From contig OZ241908.1 in NCBI GenBank assembly GCA_965203685.1, positions 3,162,001 through 3,226,000 on the forward strand: a stretch of 64,000 nucleotides of DNA, read 5' to 3'. Source of the stretch: VXYL01 sp965203685 (GTDB lineage Bacteria; Pseudomonadota; Gammaproteobacteria; Pseudomonadales; Azotimanducaceae). A program made the translations under genes and the position numbers. The notes below the pieces were generated by a model. It was given only the letters and a program-made list of their open reading frames with translations, was not told where the DNA came from and ran no database searches. Of this stretch, positions 8,236 through 16,422 are shown piece by piece. How positions within the stretch are numbered: position 1 is the stretch's first letter; each line of letters begins with the position of its first letter.

Positions 8236-8332
8236 GTCGCTTCTCCTTGATGTTGGAATTGCACCGGGGCGAACGCCCCGGACCTTGAATCGCGGCGCCC
8301 GACAGGACGCCGCAACACGTCCCGGTACGCTA
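8236..8332 (-). promoter_or_regulatory. Type-I leader C
   Basis: Minus strand: TAGCGT (8327-8332), a TTGCGGC/GCCGCGA hairpin, then GG-T and hairpin CCGGGGC-GTTC-GCCCCGG (8264-8281), TGCAATTCC, AAGGAG and ATG. The TTGC before the first hairpin can pair with the GCAA after the second, closing a two-hairpin junction. The -10 is 91 nt from the ATG. Confidence 0.75.
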
Positions 8333-8383
8333 CCACGGTCCCGGGCGCGCGTCCTCGCGGACCCGTCCCGGAACGTCGGCGCC

Positions 8384-8704
8384 TCACGGCGTCAGCACGA
8401 CCCAGCGGTCGTTCGCCGCCGTGCGCACCACCACGAGATCGACCGACCTCTGCGCGGCTTCCATCACCGTCCGGCACAGGACCCTCTGGTTCCGCGCCGT
8501 CCGGTGGAGCCCGCCGAGAACGTCCATCTCGCCGTCCGCCACCTCGACGACCAGCACGCGCCGCTCGCCCAGGATGCCGGCGCGGCCCTGCGGCACCAGC
8601 CCCTCGATCTCCCGGACCCTCCCGCCTCTCACGAGCCGGCAGACCCGGTCGCCGAAGAGCTGGCCGCGCAGCGCGCGGCCAAGCGCCTCCACGGATCGCT
8701 CCAT
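8384..8704 (-). CDS. Type-I cassette gene D, paralogue of gene C
   Basis: A 106-residue protein of unknown function with a helical start (MERSVEALGRALRGQLFGD), a central strand pair (GRAGILGERRVLVVEVADG), a helix ending RSVDLVVVRT and the terminal ANDRWVVLTP shared with gene C. No cysteine cluster and no known catalytic signature. ATG 8704 follows GAGGAG by seven bases. The TGA stop lies in the loop of CGCC-GTGA-GGCG. It is the most upstream gene of the tandem minus-strand array. Confidence 0.68.
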   Translation of the reverse strand: MERSVEALGRALRGQLFGDRVCRLVRGGRVREIEGLVPQGRAGILGERRVLVVEVADGEMDVLGGLHRTARNQRVLCRTVMEAAQRSVDLVVVRTAANDRWVVLTP

Positions 8705-8801
8705 GTCGCTTCTCCTCATCGGAATTGCAGTTGCACCGGGACAGGACGTCCCGGACCTTGGGAATCGCGGCCTCGGGGCCGCAATACGCGCCCGCACACT
8801 A
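8705..8801 (-). promoter_or_regulatory. Type-I leader D
   Basis: Minus strand: TTGGCC, 17 bases, TAGTGT (8796-8801), which is the clearest -35/-10 pair of the family. Then hairpin GCGGCC-CCGA-GGCCGC, hairpin CCGGGAC-GTCCT-GTCCCGG (8736-8754), TGCAACTGCAATTCC, GAGGAG and ATG. ATTGC before the first hairpin pairs with GCAAT after the second. The -10 is 91 nt from the ATG. Confidence 0.78.
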
Positions 8802-9249
8802 GCAAACCCGGCTCGCCCGGCCAACGACGAGAACCCGCCGGCCCGCGTCGCAACGCCCGCACCGCAGCCGCGCGGACAGCCGGGCGTCGCGGCTCGCCGA
8901 GCACGCGGCGCATCGCCAGGCTCGGGGGCGGAAGAGGCGGCCGGGGACAGCCACGCCGGCTCCGGCGCCAGCCGGTCAGGCTGAGTCCGGACCCCCGCCA
9001 GGTGGCACCCGGGGCGCCAGCCAGCACGAAGCGGCCACCTGCCGCCGCCGCGATGTCCCGGCCGTTCCCTGCGCACCCCGATCGCAGCCCGGCCTGCTCG
9101 GGTCGAACGGACACGACGGAGCGCGCGGAGTGTCCGCAAAGCATCGCAACACGCGAGAGTCCTGTGCGGCTACCATCAGGAACCCCGTACCCGTGCTAGG
9201 CTTCTCAACGGCAACCGCCAACGGCACGCGCTCTCGGGAGGCGCCCCAG
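8802..9249. other. Intergenic; no gene recognised
   Basis: About 450 bp between two divergently transcribed units. It holds the -35 of leader D at its left end. On the plus strand TAGGCT near 9197 is a possible -10 for the membrane protein gene. The open frames here look like shadows. Confidence 0.5.
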
Positions 9250-9510
9250 ATGCCCAGGACACGAGCACTCGTGGCGAGCCCGCTCCGGTGGGCTGGTCTC
9301 GCGGCCGTCGCGACCGCGGCGGTCCGCGGCATCGGTGGATGGCTGGCGAACGTCGACGTCCACGCTACGCGGCAAGCCTCGTTTCTGCTTTCCGTGCCGT
9401 TCGGCCTGCCGGCGACGGCCATTGCAGTCGCGTCCACGCCCCAGTGCCAGCGCCCGCCCGAGGATGCCGGCCGGCGCGAAGCAACGCCGAACCCCAGGGG
9501 GCAGCGATGA
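9250..9510 (+). CDS. Small two-segment membrane protein
   Basis: An 86-residue protein with two hydrophobic stretches (LRWAGLAAVATAAVRGIGGWLA and SFLLSVPFGLPATAIAVAS), each long enough to cross or enter the membrane, and a polar, Pro/Arg-rich C-terminus. The ATG at 9250 follows GGGAGG. Its stop overlaps the start of the next gene as ATGA (9507-9510), so the two are translationally coupled. It may anchor, export or inhibit the metallopeptidase encoded next; that role is inferred from the coupling only. I do not recognise the family. Confidence 0.6.
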   Translation: MPRTRALVASPLRWAGLAAVATAAVRGIGGWLANVDVHATRQASFLLSVPFGLPATAIAVASTPQCQRPPEDAGRREATPNPRGQR

Positions 9511-10511
9511 AGCCGACGCTCGCCGCCCTCGCCCTCGCCGCCGCCGTTTCCCATGCCCAGACCGAAGACGAGTGCGGCACCCGCGACGCCGACGTCTGGA
9601 TGGGCTCCGAACTACGCCGCGCCGGCCTGTGGCAACCCGACTCCTACCGCGACCCGTTCACGCTGGGCCCGGTGCGGGACTCGGAAGATGGCCAGTTCAC
9701 CGAATCGGATTTCAGGCAAGGCCGCGCCGCGCTGACCCTCCGGGTCGCGGCGGACCACCGCTGGGAGCCTCGCGGTGTCCACCTGCAGCTTGCCAGGACC
9801 ATCGCGAGCCTCCCGGGGCTGGCCGTCCAGCGGTTGCCGCGGGTGAGCCGCCCATACCGGGAGTTCGGCATCGCGCCCGCGATGGCGGTGACGATGCACG
9901 CCGGCGAGATCCCCGGCGCCGGCGACGCGGCCGGGGTCGCGTGGACCGGTTCGGATGGCCCCTACGGCGTGGGCCTGCGCAACGCGGTCAGCCTCGACAA
10001 CGACGGCGCGCCGGTTCTCCAGCCCTGGGTCGGAAAGGCCCTGCTGCACGAGTTCGCGCACGTCTTCGACAACCGGATCGCCTACGAGAGCGCCGGCGGC
10101 ACCATCCCGGACGGCGAGCCGCTCCACTTCTCCGCAGGCGCCGCCTGGCAAAGAGCCATGTCCGAGTCCCCGTGCGCCGTGTCCGACTACGCCGCCAACG
10201 ACGCGCAGGAGGACTTCGCGGAGTCGGTGGTCGCCTGGTTCCTGTTCTACGCGGCGCGGGTGCCCTACCACGTCGAAGAGCCCGAAGACTGGCGCTACCG
10301 GCGCTACCTGCGCAGCCAGCGTCAGCAGCGCGCCGCGCTGCGACGGGACTACAAGCAACGGCTGGGACGGCGGTTCGGGGTCTTGAATCGGGTCATGCAC
10401 GCCCGGTTCGCCGACCCGCCGCCGTCACAGGCCATCGGCGCGTCTCCCCCGCGCCTGGCCCCGGTCGTGGAACGGATCCCGCTGGGCGAACTCCTCGGCG
10501 TGCAACGCTAG
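9507..10511 (+). CDS. Secreted gluzincin-like zinc metallopeptidase
   Basis: A 334-residue protein with a signal peptide (MKPTLAALALAAAVSHAQ). The zinc-binding motif HEFAHVFDN lies near residue 180. About 50 residues later EDFAESVVAWFLFY supplies a Glu-containing helix that can give the third zinc ligand. HExxHxxD followed by an ED.AE helix is typical of anthrax-lethal-factor-like and related extracellular gluzincins. Four cysteines could form disulfides, consistent with export. The substrate is unknown. The start follows GGGGG by six bases and overlaps the upstream small membrane protein by ATGA. The C-terminal ~70 residues are basic and then Pro-rich. Together the two genes look like a cargo operon. 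Confidence 0.7.
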   Translation: MKPTLAALALAAAVSHAQTEDECGTRDADVWMGSELRRAGLWQPDSYRDPFTLGPVRDSEDGQFTESDFRQGRAALTLRVAADHRWEPRGVHLQLARTIASLPGLAVQRLPRVSRPYREFGIAPAMAVTMHAGEIPGAGDAAGVAWTGSDGPYGVGLRNAVSLDNDGAPVLQPWVGKALLHEFAHVFDNRIAYESAGGTIPDGEPLHFSAGAAWQRAMSESPCAVSDYAANDAQEDFAESVVAWFLFYAARVPYHVEEPEDWRYRRYLRSQRQQRAALRRDYKQRLGRRFGVLNRVMHARFADPPPSQAIGASPPRLAPVVERIPLGELLGVQR

Positions 10512-10655
10512 GCGGCATCCCCGCACAGCGTTCGAAGGTTGGCCAGACGACTGGCGCCCTCCCCCGATCGGGCGAGCGGTCGACGTACCCGCTCGACTCG
10601 TTTCCCGCCCCGGCCGCGCGACCGGCAGCGGCCACCGCAAGCGGCGGGGCAACTC

Positions 10656-10727
10656 TCACGGAGTTCCCTCGCCGCCGCGTGCCGGCGACGTGCGCGGCAG
10701 CCGCGCGACCAGCGGATCGTCGGCATC
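10656..10727 (-). pseudogene. 3' end of type-I gene E, severed by the IS21 element
   Basis: If the IS and one copy of the GGCATC duplication are removed, the frame of the gene at 13434-13973 continues here as DDPLVARLPRTSPARGGEGTP and a TGA. That TGA lies in the loop of hairpin AACTC-CGTGA-GAGTT, the same stop-in-loop arrangement as in genes B, D, F and I. Together with the target duplication this shows that the two halves were one gene. Confidence 0.8.
10722..10727. repeat. Left target-site duplication of the IS21 element (GGCATC)
   Basis: GGCATC directly abuts the left TG end of the element; the identical hexamer abuts the right CA end at 13434-13439. Six base pairs is within the known range for IS21-family insertions. 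Confidence 0.85.
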
Positions 10728-10906
10728 TGTCCAGCGACAATCAAGGTGAGAAACCGCCGTCAATCAAGGTGAGAAAGCCGATCTTGCGCGCATGGGGAGG
10801 GAGGGCGTAGCCCGACCGAGCCATGCGCGCGCCGCGGGGCCGGAGGCCCCGCGGCGGTCGCGGCGATCCCCGGCTAGGGTGTCCGTCTTTCCATGGACGG
10901 AATCCG

Positions 10907-12445
10907 ATGCCGGGCCGACACGTCACCGATCACCAGACGAGGCTTTACATGCATCTTCGACAACAACACTCGCCGCAGGTGGCTGCGGCCAAGGCGGGCT
11001 TCAGCACCGCCACGGCGTACCGCATCGAGATCGATCCGCGGTTGCCGTCCGCCAAGGTCAGGCACGGCGGCAACCGCCGGCCGGACCCGCTGTCCGGGAT
11101 CTTCGACGAGGAGATCGTGCCGATGCTCGAGCAGGCGCCGGACCTGCGCACCGTGGGGATCTTCGAGGAACTGATGCGTCGGCATCCGGAACTCGGCCGC
11201 GGCGTGCGCCGCACGCTGGAGCGGCGCGTACGCGAGTGGCGCGCGAAGCACGGTCCGGAGCGCGAGCTCGTGTTCCGCCAGACCCACCCGCCCGGACAAC
11301 TCGGGCTGTCGGACTTCACCGACGCCGGCGGCCTCGGCGTCGTCGTGGCCGGCGAGCCGCTCGACCACCGCCTGTACCACTTCCGGCTGGCCTACTCCGG
11401 CTTCTCGCACCTGCACGTGGTGCTCGGCGGCGAGAGCTTCACGGCGCTCGCCGAAGGGCTCCAGCAGGCCCTGTGGACGCTCGGCGGCGCGCCGCGCGAG
11501 CACCGCAGCGACAGCCTCTCCGCCGCCTACCGCAACCTCGATGCGAACCAGCGCGAGGACGCCACCGAGCGCTACGCCGCCCTGTGCGCCCACTACGGCA
11601 TGGCGCCGACGCGCAACAACCGCGGCGAGTCGCACGAGAACGGCGCCGTGGAAGGACCCCACGGCCATCTCAAGCGCGCTCTCGAGGATGCGCTGCTGCT
11701 GCGCGGCTCGCGCGACTTCGCCGCCCTGGCCGACTACCGCGCCTTCGTCGACGAGGTGGTCGGCCGCCGCAACAGCCACCTGCGCACCCGCATCGACGCC
11801 GAGCGCGCCGTGCTTCGGCCGCTGCCGCCGCGGCGCACCGACGACTTCGAGCCGGTCCGCGTGCGCGTCACCTCGTTCGGGGGCTTCACCCTGCGGCGCG
11901 TGTTCTACTCGGTGCCGTCGCGCCTCGTCGGCCACCAGTTGACCGTGCATCTCTACGACGACCGTCTGGAGGTCTTCCTCGGCACGTCGCCGCTGACGAC
12001 GTTGCCGCGCGGGCGGACGACCGCGGACGGGCGCAACGGCCATGTCGTCGACTACCGGCATGTGATCCACAGCCTGCGGCGCAAGCCCATGGCGCTGCGC
12101 AACCTGGTGTACCGCGACCAGCTGTTCCCCCGCGATGCGTACCGGCGCGCCTTCGAGGCGCTGCTCGACGCCGGGAGCGAGCGCCGGGCGTGCCGCGATG
12201 CCGTGGCGCTGCTGGCGCTGGCCCACGAACGCAACTGCGAAGCCGCCCTGGCCGAGCGACTCGAAGCCTGCCTCGACGCGGGCGCGCTGCCCGACGTCGA
12301 CGCGCTGGCGGCGGCGTTCGCCCCCGCCGCCACCCCGCTGCCCGCGGTGAACGTCGAACTGGGATCCCTCGCCGACTACGACGTCCTGCTCGCGGCAACT
12401 CCGGCCACGACCATGCGGCAGCCGACCGCGGGAGGCGCGTCTTGA
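10907..12445 (+). CDS. istA: IS21 transposase IstA
   Basis: A 512-residue DDE transposase. The N-terminus has a helix-turn-helix region (SPQVAAAKAGFSTATAYRIE). The RNase-H core carries LSDFTDAGG (first Asp), HRSDSLSAAY (second Asp) and ENGAVEGPHGHLK (catalytic Glu), in IS21 order. The C-terminal part has the usual beta-barrel and helical tail. It cuts and joins the element ends in concert with the IstB ATPase. The start at 10907 is the first ATG giving a family-like N-terminus (MPGRHVTDHQTRLYMHLR); the frame is open upstream. Its stop overlaps the TTG start of istB, as is usual in the family. Confidence 0.93.
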   Translation: MPGRHVTDHQTRLYMHLRQQHSPQVAAAKAGFSTATAYRIEIDPRLPSAKVRHGGNRRPDPLSGIFDEEIVPMLEQAPDLRTVGIFEELMRRHPELGRGVRRTLERRVREWRAKHGPERELVFRQTHPPGQLGLSDFTDAGGLGVVVAGEPLDHRLYHFRLAYSGFSHLHVVLGGESFTALAEGLQQALWTLGGAPREHRSDSLSAAYRNLDANQREDATERYAALCAHYGMAPTRNNRGESHENGAVEGPHGHLKRALEDALLLRGSRDFAALADYRAFVDEVVGRRNSHLRTRIDAERAVLRPLPPRRTDDFEPVRVRVTSFGGFTLRRVFYSVPSRLVGHQLTVHLYDDRLEVFLGTSPLTTLPRGRTTADGRNGHVVDYRHVIHSLRRKPMALRNLVYRDQLFPRDAYRRAFEALLDAGSERRACRDAVALLALAHERNCEAALAERLEACLDAGALPDVDALAAAFAPAATPLPAVNVELGSLADYDVLLAATPATTMRQPTAGGAS

Positions 12446-13305
12446 GCGCCGTCGACACCGCGCGACTCGACCTGATGTTCACCGAGCTGCGCATGCCGAG
12501 CGCCAAGGCCATGTGGCGGCAGTTGGCCGAACGCGCCGACAAGGAGGGGTGGCCCGCGGCGAGACTGCTCGCGGCGCTGGGCGAGCAGGAGATCGCGGAC
12601 CGCGCACGCCGGCGCTTCGAGCGCCATCTCGCGGAGGCCAAGCTGCCGCCCGGCAAGACGCTGGCCAACTTCGAGTTCGACCTCGTCCCCATGGTCTCCA
12701 GGGCCCATGTCAACGCGCTGGCCGCCGGCGACCGCTGGCTCGACCAGGGGGCCAACGTGATCCTCATAGGGAATCCCGGCGGCGGCAAAAGCCATCTGGC
12801 GGCCGCGATCGGCTTGGCGCTCGTCGAGAACGGCCTCCGCGTCCTCTACGCGCGCACCACCGACCTCGTGCAGCGGCTGCAGGTCGCGCGGCAGGAACTG
12901 GCGCTGGAATCCGCCATCCGGAAACTCGACAAGTACCACCTCCTCGTCCTCGACGACATCGCATATGTGCGCAAGGACCAGGCCGAGACCAGCGTGCTGT
13001 TCGAGCTCATCAGCTCGCGCTACGAGCGCCGCTCCATGCTCGTCACGGCCAACCAGCCGTTCGGCGAATGGGGCTCGATCTTCCCCGACCAGGCCATGAC
13101 GCTCGCCGCCGTCGACCGCCTGGTGCACCGCGCCACGATCTTCGAACTCAACGTCGAGAGCTATCGCCGCCGCACCGCCGTCGCCTCCGTCGAGGCCAAC
13201 CGCAATCGCGGCAAGGCGGCCAAGCGCGCCACGCCCGCCAATACGCAGGTCAATCCACAGCTCGCTCCGGCGCAGAACGCCGCCAAGCCGGACAACGCAT
13301 CATGA
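12442..13305 (+). CDS. istB: IS21 transposition helper ATPase IstB
   Basis: A 287-residue AAA+ ATPase of the DnaC/IstB type. Walker A is IGNPGGGKSHL near residue 112 and Walker B is LLVLDDIAY near residue 168; sensor-like TANQPFGEW follows. IstB forms ATP-dependent filaments on target DNA and activates IstA. Translation starts at TTG overlapping the istA stop (TTGA) behind GGGAGG, so it is coupled to istA. The C-terminal ~30 residues are an Asn/Ala-rich tail that looks dispensable. Confidence 0.93.
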   Translation: MSAVDTARLDLMFTELRMPSAKAMWRQLAERADKEGWPAARLLAALGEQEIADRARRRFERHLAEAKLPPGKTLANFEFDLVPMVSRAHVNALAAGDRWLDQGANVILIGNPGGGKSHLAAAIGLALVENGLRVLYARTTDLVQRLQVARQELALESAIRKLDKYHLLVLDDIAYVRKDQAETSVLFELISSRYERRSMLVTANQPFGEWGSIFPDQAMTLAAVDRLVHRATIFELNVESYRRRTAVASVEANRNRGKAAKRATPANTQVNPQLAPAQNAAKPDNAS

Positions 13306-13433
13306 AACGCTCGACATCCAGGCTCGGGCGGTTCCCGCTTCCACGCTCGCCACCGACGTCGAAACAGAAGACCCGCCGCGCCGTTTTCTCATCTTGGTTG
13401 TCGCGGGCTTCTCATCATGGTTGACGCGCTACA

Positions 13434-13439
13434 GGCATC
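13434..13439. repeat. Right target-site duplication of the IS21 element (GGCATC)
   Basis: This is the partner of the hexamer at 10722-10727. It falls inside the coding frame of gene E, in codons for Val-Asp-Ala. Confidence 0.85.
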
Positions 13440-13973
13440 CACGAACGCGTGTTCGGGATACATCAGAACCGCGTCGAGGTAGTCCTCGACGAGGCCGGCC
13501 GCGCGCAGCTCGTCCAGCAGCCGCCGGTACATCCCGCGCAGCGCGCCCGAGGCGGCCGCCCACTGGACGAACACCGCCCCGGGCTGCACCTCGACCCACG
13601 GCCGGGCCGGCGCGCCGTCGGCGCACCGCGTGCCCCGGCCCTGCGCGACAACGGCCAGCACCGCCTCGACCGTGGCCCGCAAGCCCGCGGGCTCGCCCGG
13701 CCTCGGCAGCAGCAGGCCGTCGCGACGCGGATACCCGGGCGTCGGGCTCGCGCACCACTCGGCGCGGGTCGCCACCGAGCGGCGCCCGGCGAGCCAGTCC
13801 CGACCGGCCCGCGCCTCCCTCCGGAAGGCGCCGAACCGCCCGGCCACCGCAGCCAGGCCCTTCAGCCGCAGTTCGCGGACCAGCCGCTCCTCGAACAGCA
13901 CAGCCTTGCGCACATCGCATTCCGCCACGCGCTCGCTCTCGCGCGCACGCAGCTCCTCCACCAATGTCTCCAT
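13434..13973 (-). pseudogene. Type-I cassette gene E, 5' part, interrupted by IS21
   Basis: METLVEELRARESERVAECDVR starts a mostly helical protein with the segments RSVATRAEW, YPRRDGLLLPRPG, VEVQPGAVFVQWAAASGALRG and DYLDAVLMYPEHAFVDA. There the IS element enters, and the frame stops 45 bases inside it. The original product would have been about 203 residues including the fragment at 10656-10727. I do not recognise the family. AGAGGAG precedes ATG 13973 by eight bases; an ATG two codons earlier is too close to the site. The truncated product lacks only the last ~21 native residues, so it could retain some function. Confidence 0.75.
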
Positions 13974-14064
13974 CGGCATCGCTCCTCTGTCGGTTGTTTT
14001 GCAGCGGGACGGACGTCCCGCACTAGGACGGCACCCTGGGGCACCGTTGGCCTGAGCCACGCTA
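13974..14064 (-). promoter_or_regulatory. Type-I leader E
   Basis: Minus strand: TAGCGT (14059-14064), a wobble-containing hairpin GGTGCC-CCAG-GGTGCC, hairpin GCGGGAC-GTCC-GTCCCGC (14004-14021), TGCAA, then AGAGGAG and ATG. The -10 is 85 nt from the ATG. The main stem differs from leaders A-D at both sides of the helix while keeping pairing and the GTCC loop. Confidence 0.72.
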
Positions 14065-14686
14065 CACCGCGCCCCCGGCCCCCGCAACCGCCGCGACGCA
14101 GCCCATGTTGTCGAGGGTAAACGCACCGCCACCGGGCCGCGGCACGGTCGTCACACGCACGGATGGTCACGACGGGATCCGGCCGGACCGGCGCTCGCGG
14201 GGGCGGGTTCGAGGCCCCGCGCCGCCTCTCCGGCATGGTGTCGTGCCAAGTTCGCTACGCTCGGCTGCGCGGAGAGGCGGCAGCAGGACAGGCGCGCCGG
14301 CTGCGCTCCGGCCGGACACACGGCGGCGGATGTCCGGCGCCGGGCGGTCCGAAGCGGACGGCCTGCCACCACCGCCACACCGGTCGTTCCCGGCGCCGAA
14401 GATGCGCATTCCCGCCCGGTTTTCCCAACGGATTGTATACAAGCGGGCGCGCCAGTGTGTCCGTGAATAATCAGGAGACGAGAAAATTGTGTGTTGTCTA
14501 CATCAGGATTGCGTTGAAATCGCCAACGAAACCAGTGTCAATGGCAGGCAAGCTAACGCCGCGCACGTCCGGGAAAGGACGTCCGAGCGTTGCCGACGGT
14601 CGGCACGGCGCACCGCCCCGCACGGTCACCGGCGCGGCGTGGCGGCCCCGAAGGACCGTTGCGCCGCACCCGTCCGGGAAGCCGCC
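14065..14686. other. Intergenic; no gene recognised
   Basis: About 620 bp. A local AT-rich patch at 14430-14540 (around GTATACAAGCG and GAGAAAATTGTGTG) breaks the GC-rich background. No open frame here has both a start signal and a recognisable product. It may contain remains of an older insertion. Confidence 0.45.
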
Positions 14687-14992
14687 TCAGGCGGCCTCCT
14701 CCAGCGGGACCCCGATGGACTCCACCTCGAACTCGAGGCGCAGGCCCAGCGGCAGCTCGCTCGCGTACGGGGGATCGAACAGGACGCCGATGCGGCCGTG
14801 CGCATCGGTGTCCGCCCTGCCCACCCTGAAGCGCCACCGCGTCTCGCCGTACACGTCGAGGACGTGCGCGTAGACGCCGAAGCGGACGTACGCCCGCCGC
14901 ACATCGAGAGCCGGGGGCGGCGGCACGTAGCTCGCCACGCCCGGACGGCCCTCGACGGGCGCGAGCAAGGTCCCGAAGTCGATCTCGACCAT
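14687..14992 (-). CDS. Type-I cassette gene F: small hypothetical protein
   Basis: A 101-residue protein, MVEIDFGTLLAPVEGRPGVASYVPPPP, followed by an alternating polar/hydrophobic region (AYVRFGVYAHVLDVYGETRWRF, IGVLFDPPY, GLRLEFEVESIGVPL) that suggests a beta-rich fold. A short GVASYVP segment also occurs near the start of the protein at 44620-45186. No known domain was recognised. ATG 14992 follows GAGGAG by six bases. The TGA stop is the exact centre of the perfect inverted repeat GCCGCC-TGA-GGCGGC, so termination of translation and a hairpin coincide. Confidence 0.7.
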   Translation of the reverse strand: MVEIDFGTLLAPVEGRPGVASYVPPPPALDVRRAYVRFGVYAHVLDVYGETRWRFRVGRADTDAHGRIGVLFDPPYASELPLGLRLEFEVESIGVPLEEAA

Positions 14993-15089
14993 GGGTCTCT
15001 CCTCGGAGGTCTGCTGATTCAGCGGTCCGGACGGACCGCACGGAACAAGGCGTGCGGTGAAACGAACGCCCCATGCACGAAGGAGCATA
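14993..15089 (-). promoter_or_regulatory. Type-I leader F
   Basis: Minus strand: TATGCT (15084-15089), hairpin GCACG/CGTGC, hairpin GCGGTCC-GTCC-GGACCGC (15022-15039), TGAATC, GAGGAG and ATG. The -10 is 91 nt from the ATG. Compared with leaders A-D the stem is wholly different in sequence yet fully paired, and the GTCC loop is kept. Confidence 0.72.
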
Positions 15090-15821
15090 GCGCGGCTCGG
15101 AGGCAGCTGAATACGGCTGCGGGGCGCCCCCTGCGGGCCGCGCCCTAGTCGGCGTACCGCCGACCCGGGCCCCGGGGGGGGTCCCGGCCCATGCGGGTGA
15201 CGGTCGCTGGCGCCTGGCGCGCTCCGCTTGCCCGCACGCGTGCGCGTCCCGCCGTCCGGCGGGCGGCCGCTTTCCGCCGCACGCCGCAAGCCTGCCGTCC
15301 GCCATGCTTGACACGCCGCACCGGCCTTCCTACGTTCACGGTCGGCGACGCGGATCCGCGAGATGTCCGACCCTCGTAGGAGTCGACGCCGCTCGACCCG
15401 CTACGGCGAATCCCATCTGCACGCGGGCCGGGTCGCTCCCGGCCCATCCCTTCCCCACGGTTCCTCAAGCTCGGCACGGCACCTTGGTCTGGCGACGGCG
15501 ACCATGTCGAGTGACCGACTGTTGGATGAGGTTATCGCTGACTCAACGGGGCCAGAGCCGCGACCACCCCGAAGTGACGCTCAACCCATATGAGACAATC
15601 GCGCAAGCCATTCTTGGCAAAGACCAAGAAAGCGGTCAGCGTGCTTCAGTACCACAAGGATGGAAGGCAAGAGCAGCCATATGGCGAAACGAATGGCAAG
15701 TATTCATCGAAGTCACCACCTGCAAATTGAGTTGCCGTAAATTTCAGTGCCGACTCGAGCCAGCAGCAACTAGCCCGACTCGCTCATTCCACTGTGGGAG
15801 GAGAATGAACATGGTAGGCGG
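15090..15821. other. Intergenic region with a lower-GC patch
   Basis: About 730 bp. From roughly 15520 to 15810 the GC content drops visibly. A short plus-strand frame (ATG 15590 to TGA 15730, 46 codons, product MRQSRKPFLAKTKKAVSVLQ and a polar tail) reads like a small basic protein but has no ribosome binding site. Nothing else was recognised. Confidence 0.4.
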
Positions 15822-16160
15822 CTACCTATCCCGGTCTATGCACCGACGGTCGTATTCGCGGATGAGAGCAACCATTTCGCCCTTGGCGCGGGCAAGCGGC
15901 TTGGACGAGTCCTTGACGATGCTGGCGACCCCGGGCAGGATGAGGACGTTGCTAACCCCGTCAACGATGCGCTTGGTCTTCTGAGACGACGAGAGTTCGT
16001 CAATGTCAGCTTGCTTCTCCGTCCGTAACTCTGTCAGCGTCTGGCAGGAGTAGTCGGCGTACATTTCGGACGAGACGTGATCGGGCGCAACAGCCGCTGG
16101 GTTGGCGGCGCACCCCGCAAGCGCCACAGCAGCGGGGAACAGCGCGATTCGTGAGGTCAT
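15822..16160 (-). CDS. Small lipoprotein of unknown function
   Basis: A 112-residue protein with an N-terminal lipoprotein signal (MTSRIALFPAAVALAGC, Cys near residue 17). The mature part reads YADYSCQTLTELRTEKQADIDELSSSQ, a glycine/valine stretch GVSNVLILPGVASIV, and a C-terminal helix GEMVALIREYDRRCI. This layout (Tyr-Ser-Cys-x-x-Leu, Gln-rich helix, short hydrophobic segment, C-terminal Cys) is seen in small outer-membrane lipoproteins of Gammaproteobacteria with no assigned function. AAGGA precedes the ATG. Base composition is lower in GC than the neighbours, consistent with separate acquisition. Confidence 0.7.
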   Translation of the reverse strand: MTSRIALFPAAVALAGCAANPAAVAPDHVSSEMYADYSCQTLTELRTEKQADIDELSSSQKTKRIVDGVSNVLILPGVASIVKDSSKPLARAKGEMVALIREYDRRCIDRDR

Positions 16161-16381
16161 TCGGAGGGTTCCTTATAATTGGATATTGGCGTGCCCAAGG
16201 TGTCGCGCGAATCGCCCCGTAGGCACCCGTTGGTCCCCACACAACACGGCGGTCACCCGACCGGACACGTAAGCCTCACATCTATCATGCATCCCCGTCA
16301 ATACCCCTAGCATCCGAAAATAGTGTATGTGGGCACCATTGACGTTGAGTTATCGTGCGATCAAACCGCCACAGGGTCGTA

Positions 16382-16411
16382 AGCGGTCAAAGTAGGCCGT
16401 CCTTGACCGCT
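16382..16411. repeat. Inverted repeat AGCGGTCAA / TTGACCGCT
   Basis: A perfect 9-bp inverted repeat with a 12-base spacer between the lipoprotein gene and the IS66 remnant. It could be a terminator-like hairpin or an end left by a lost element. TTGACC in the right arm recalls the stem of the type-II leaders, but no gene follows in the right orientation. Confidence 0.4.
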
Positions 16412-16422
16412 AGCCGCGGTCC

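Larger units (their letters stand above)
10728..13433 (+). mobile_element. IS21-family insertion sequence, complete
   Basis: A 2.7-kb element with TG...CA ends. Each end carries two spaced copies of a repeat like CAATCAAGGTGAGAAA: direct at 10738 and 10760 on the left, and as CAACCAAGATGAGAAA-type complements on the right, as expected for the multiple transposase-binding sites of IS21. It contains overlapping istA and istB and is flanked by a perfect 6-bp duplication. Intact genes, good ends and a perfect duplication point to a recent, probably still functional insertion. Confidence 0.9.

Noticed and set aside
6375..8801. Integron cassette array
   Set aside because: Each gene has its own promoter and leader, and no attC-like core sites or integrase are visible.
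14480..14560. Serine-recombinase-like start (LCVVYIRIALKS)
   Set aside because: Likeness ends after a few residues and no catalytic context follows.
15590..15730. 46-codon basic ORF in the lower-GC patch
   Set aside because: No ribosome binding site or known family; kept only as a remark in the intergenic entry.
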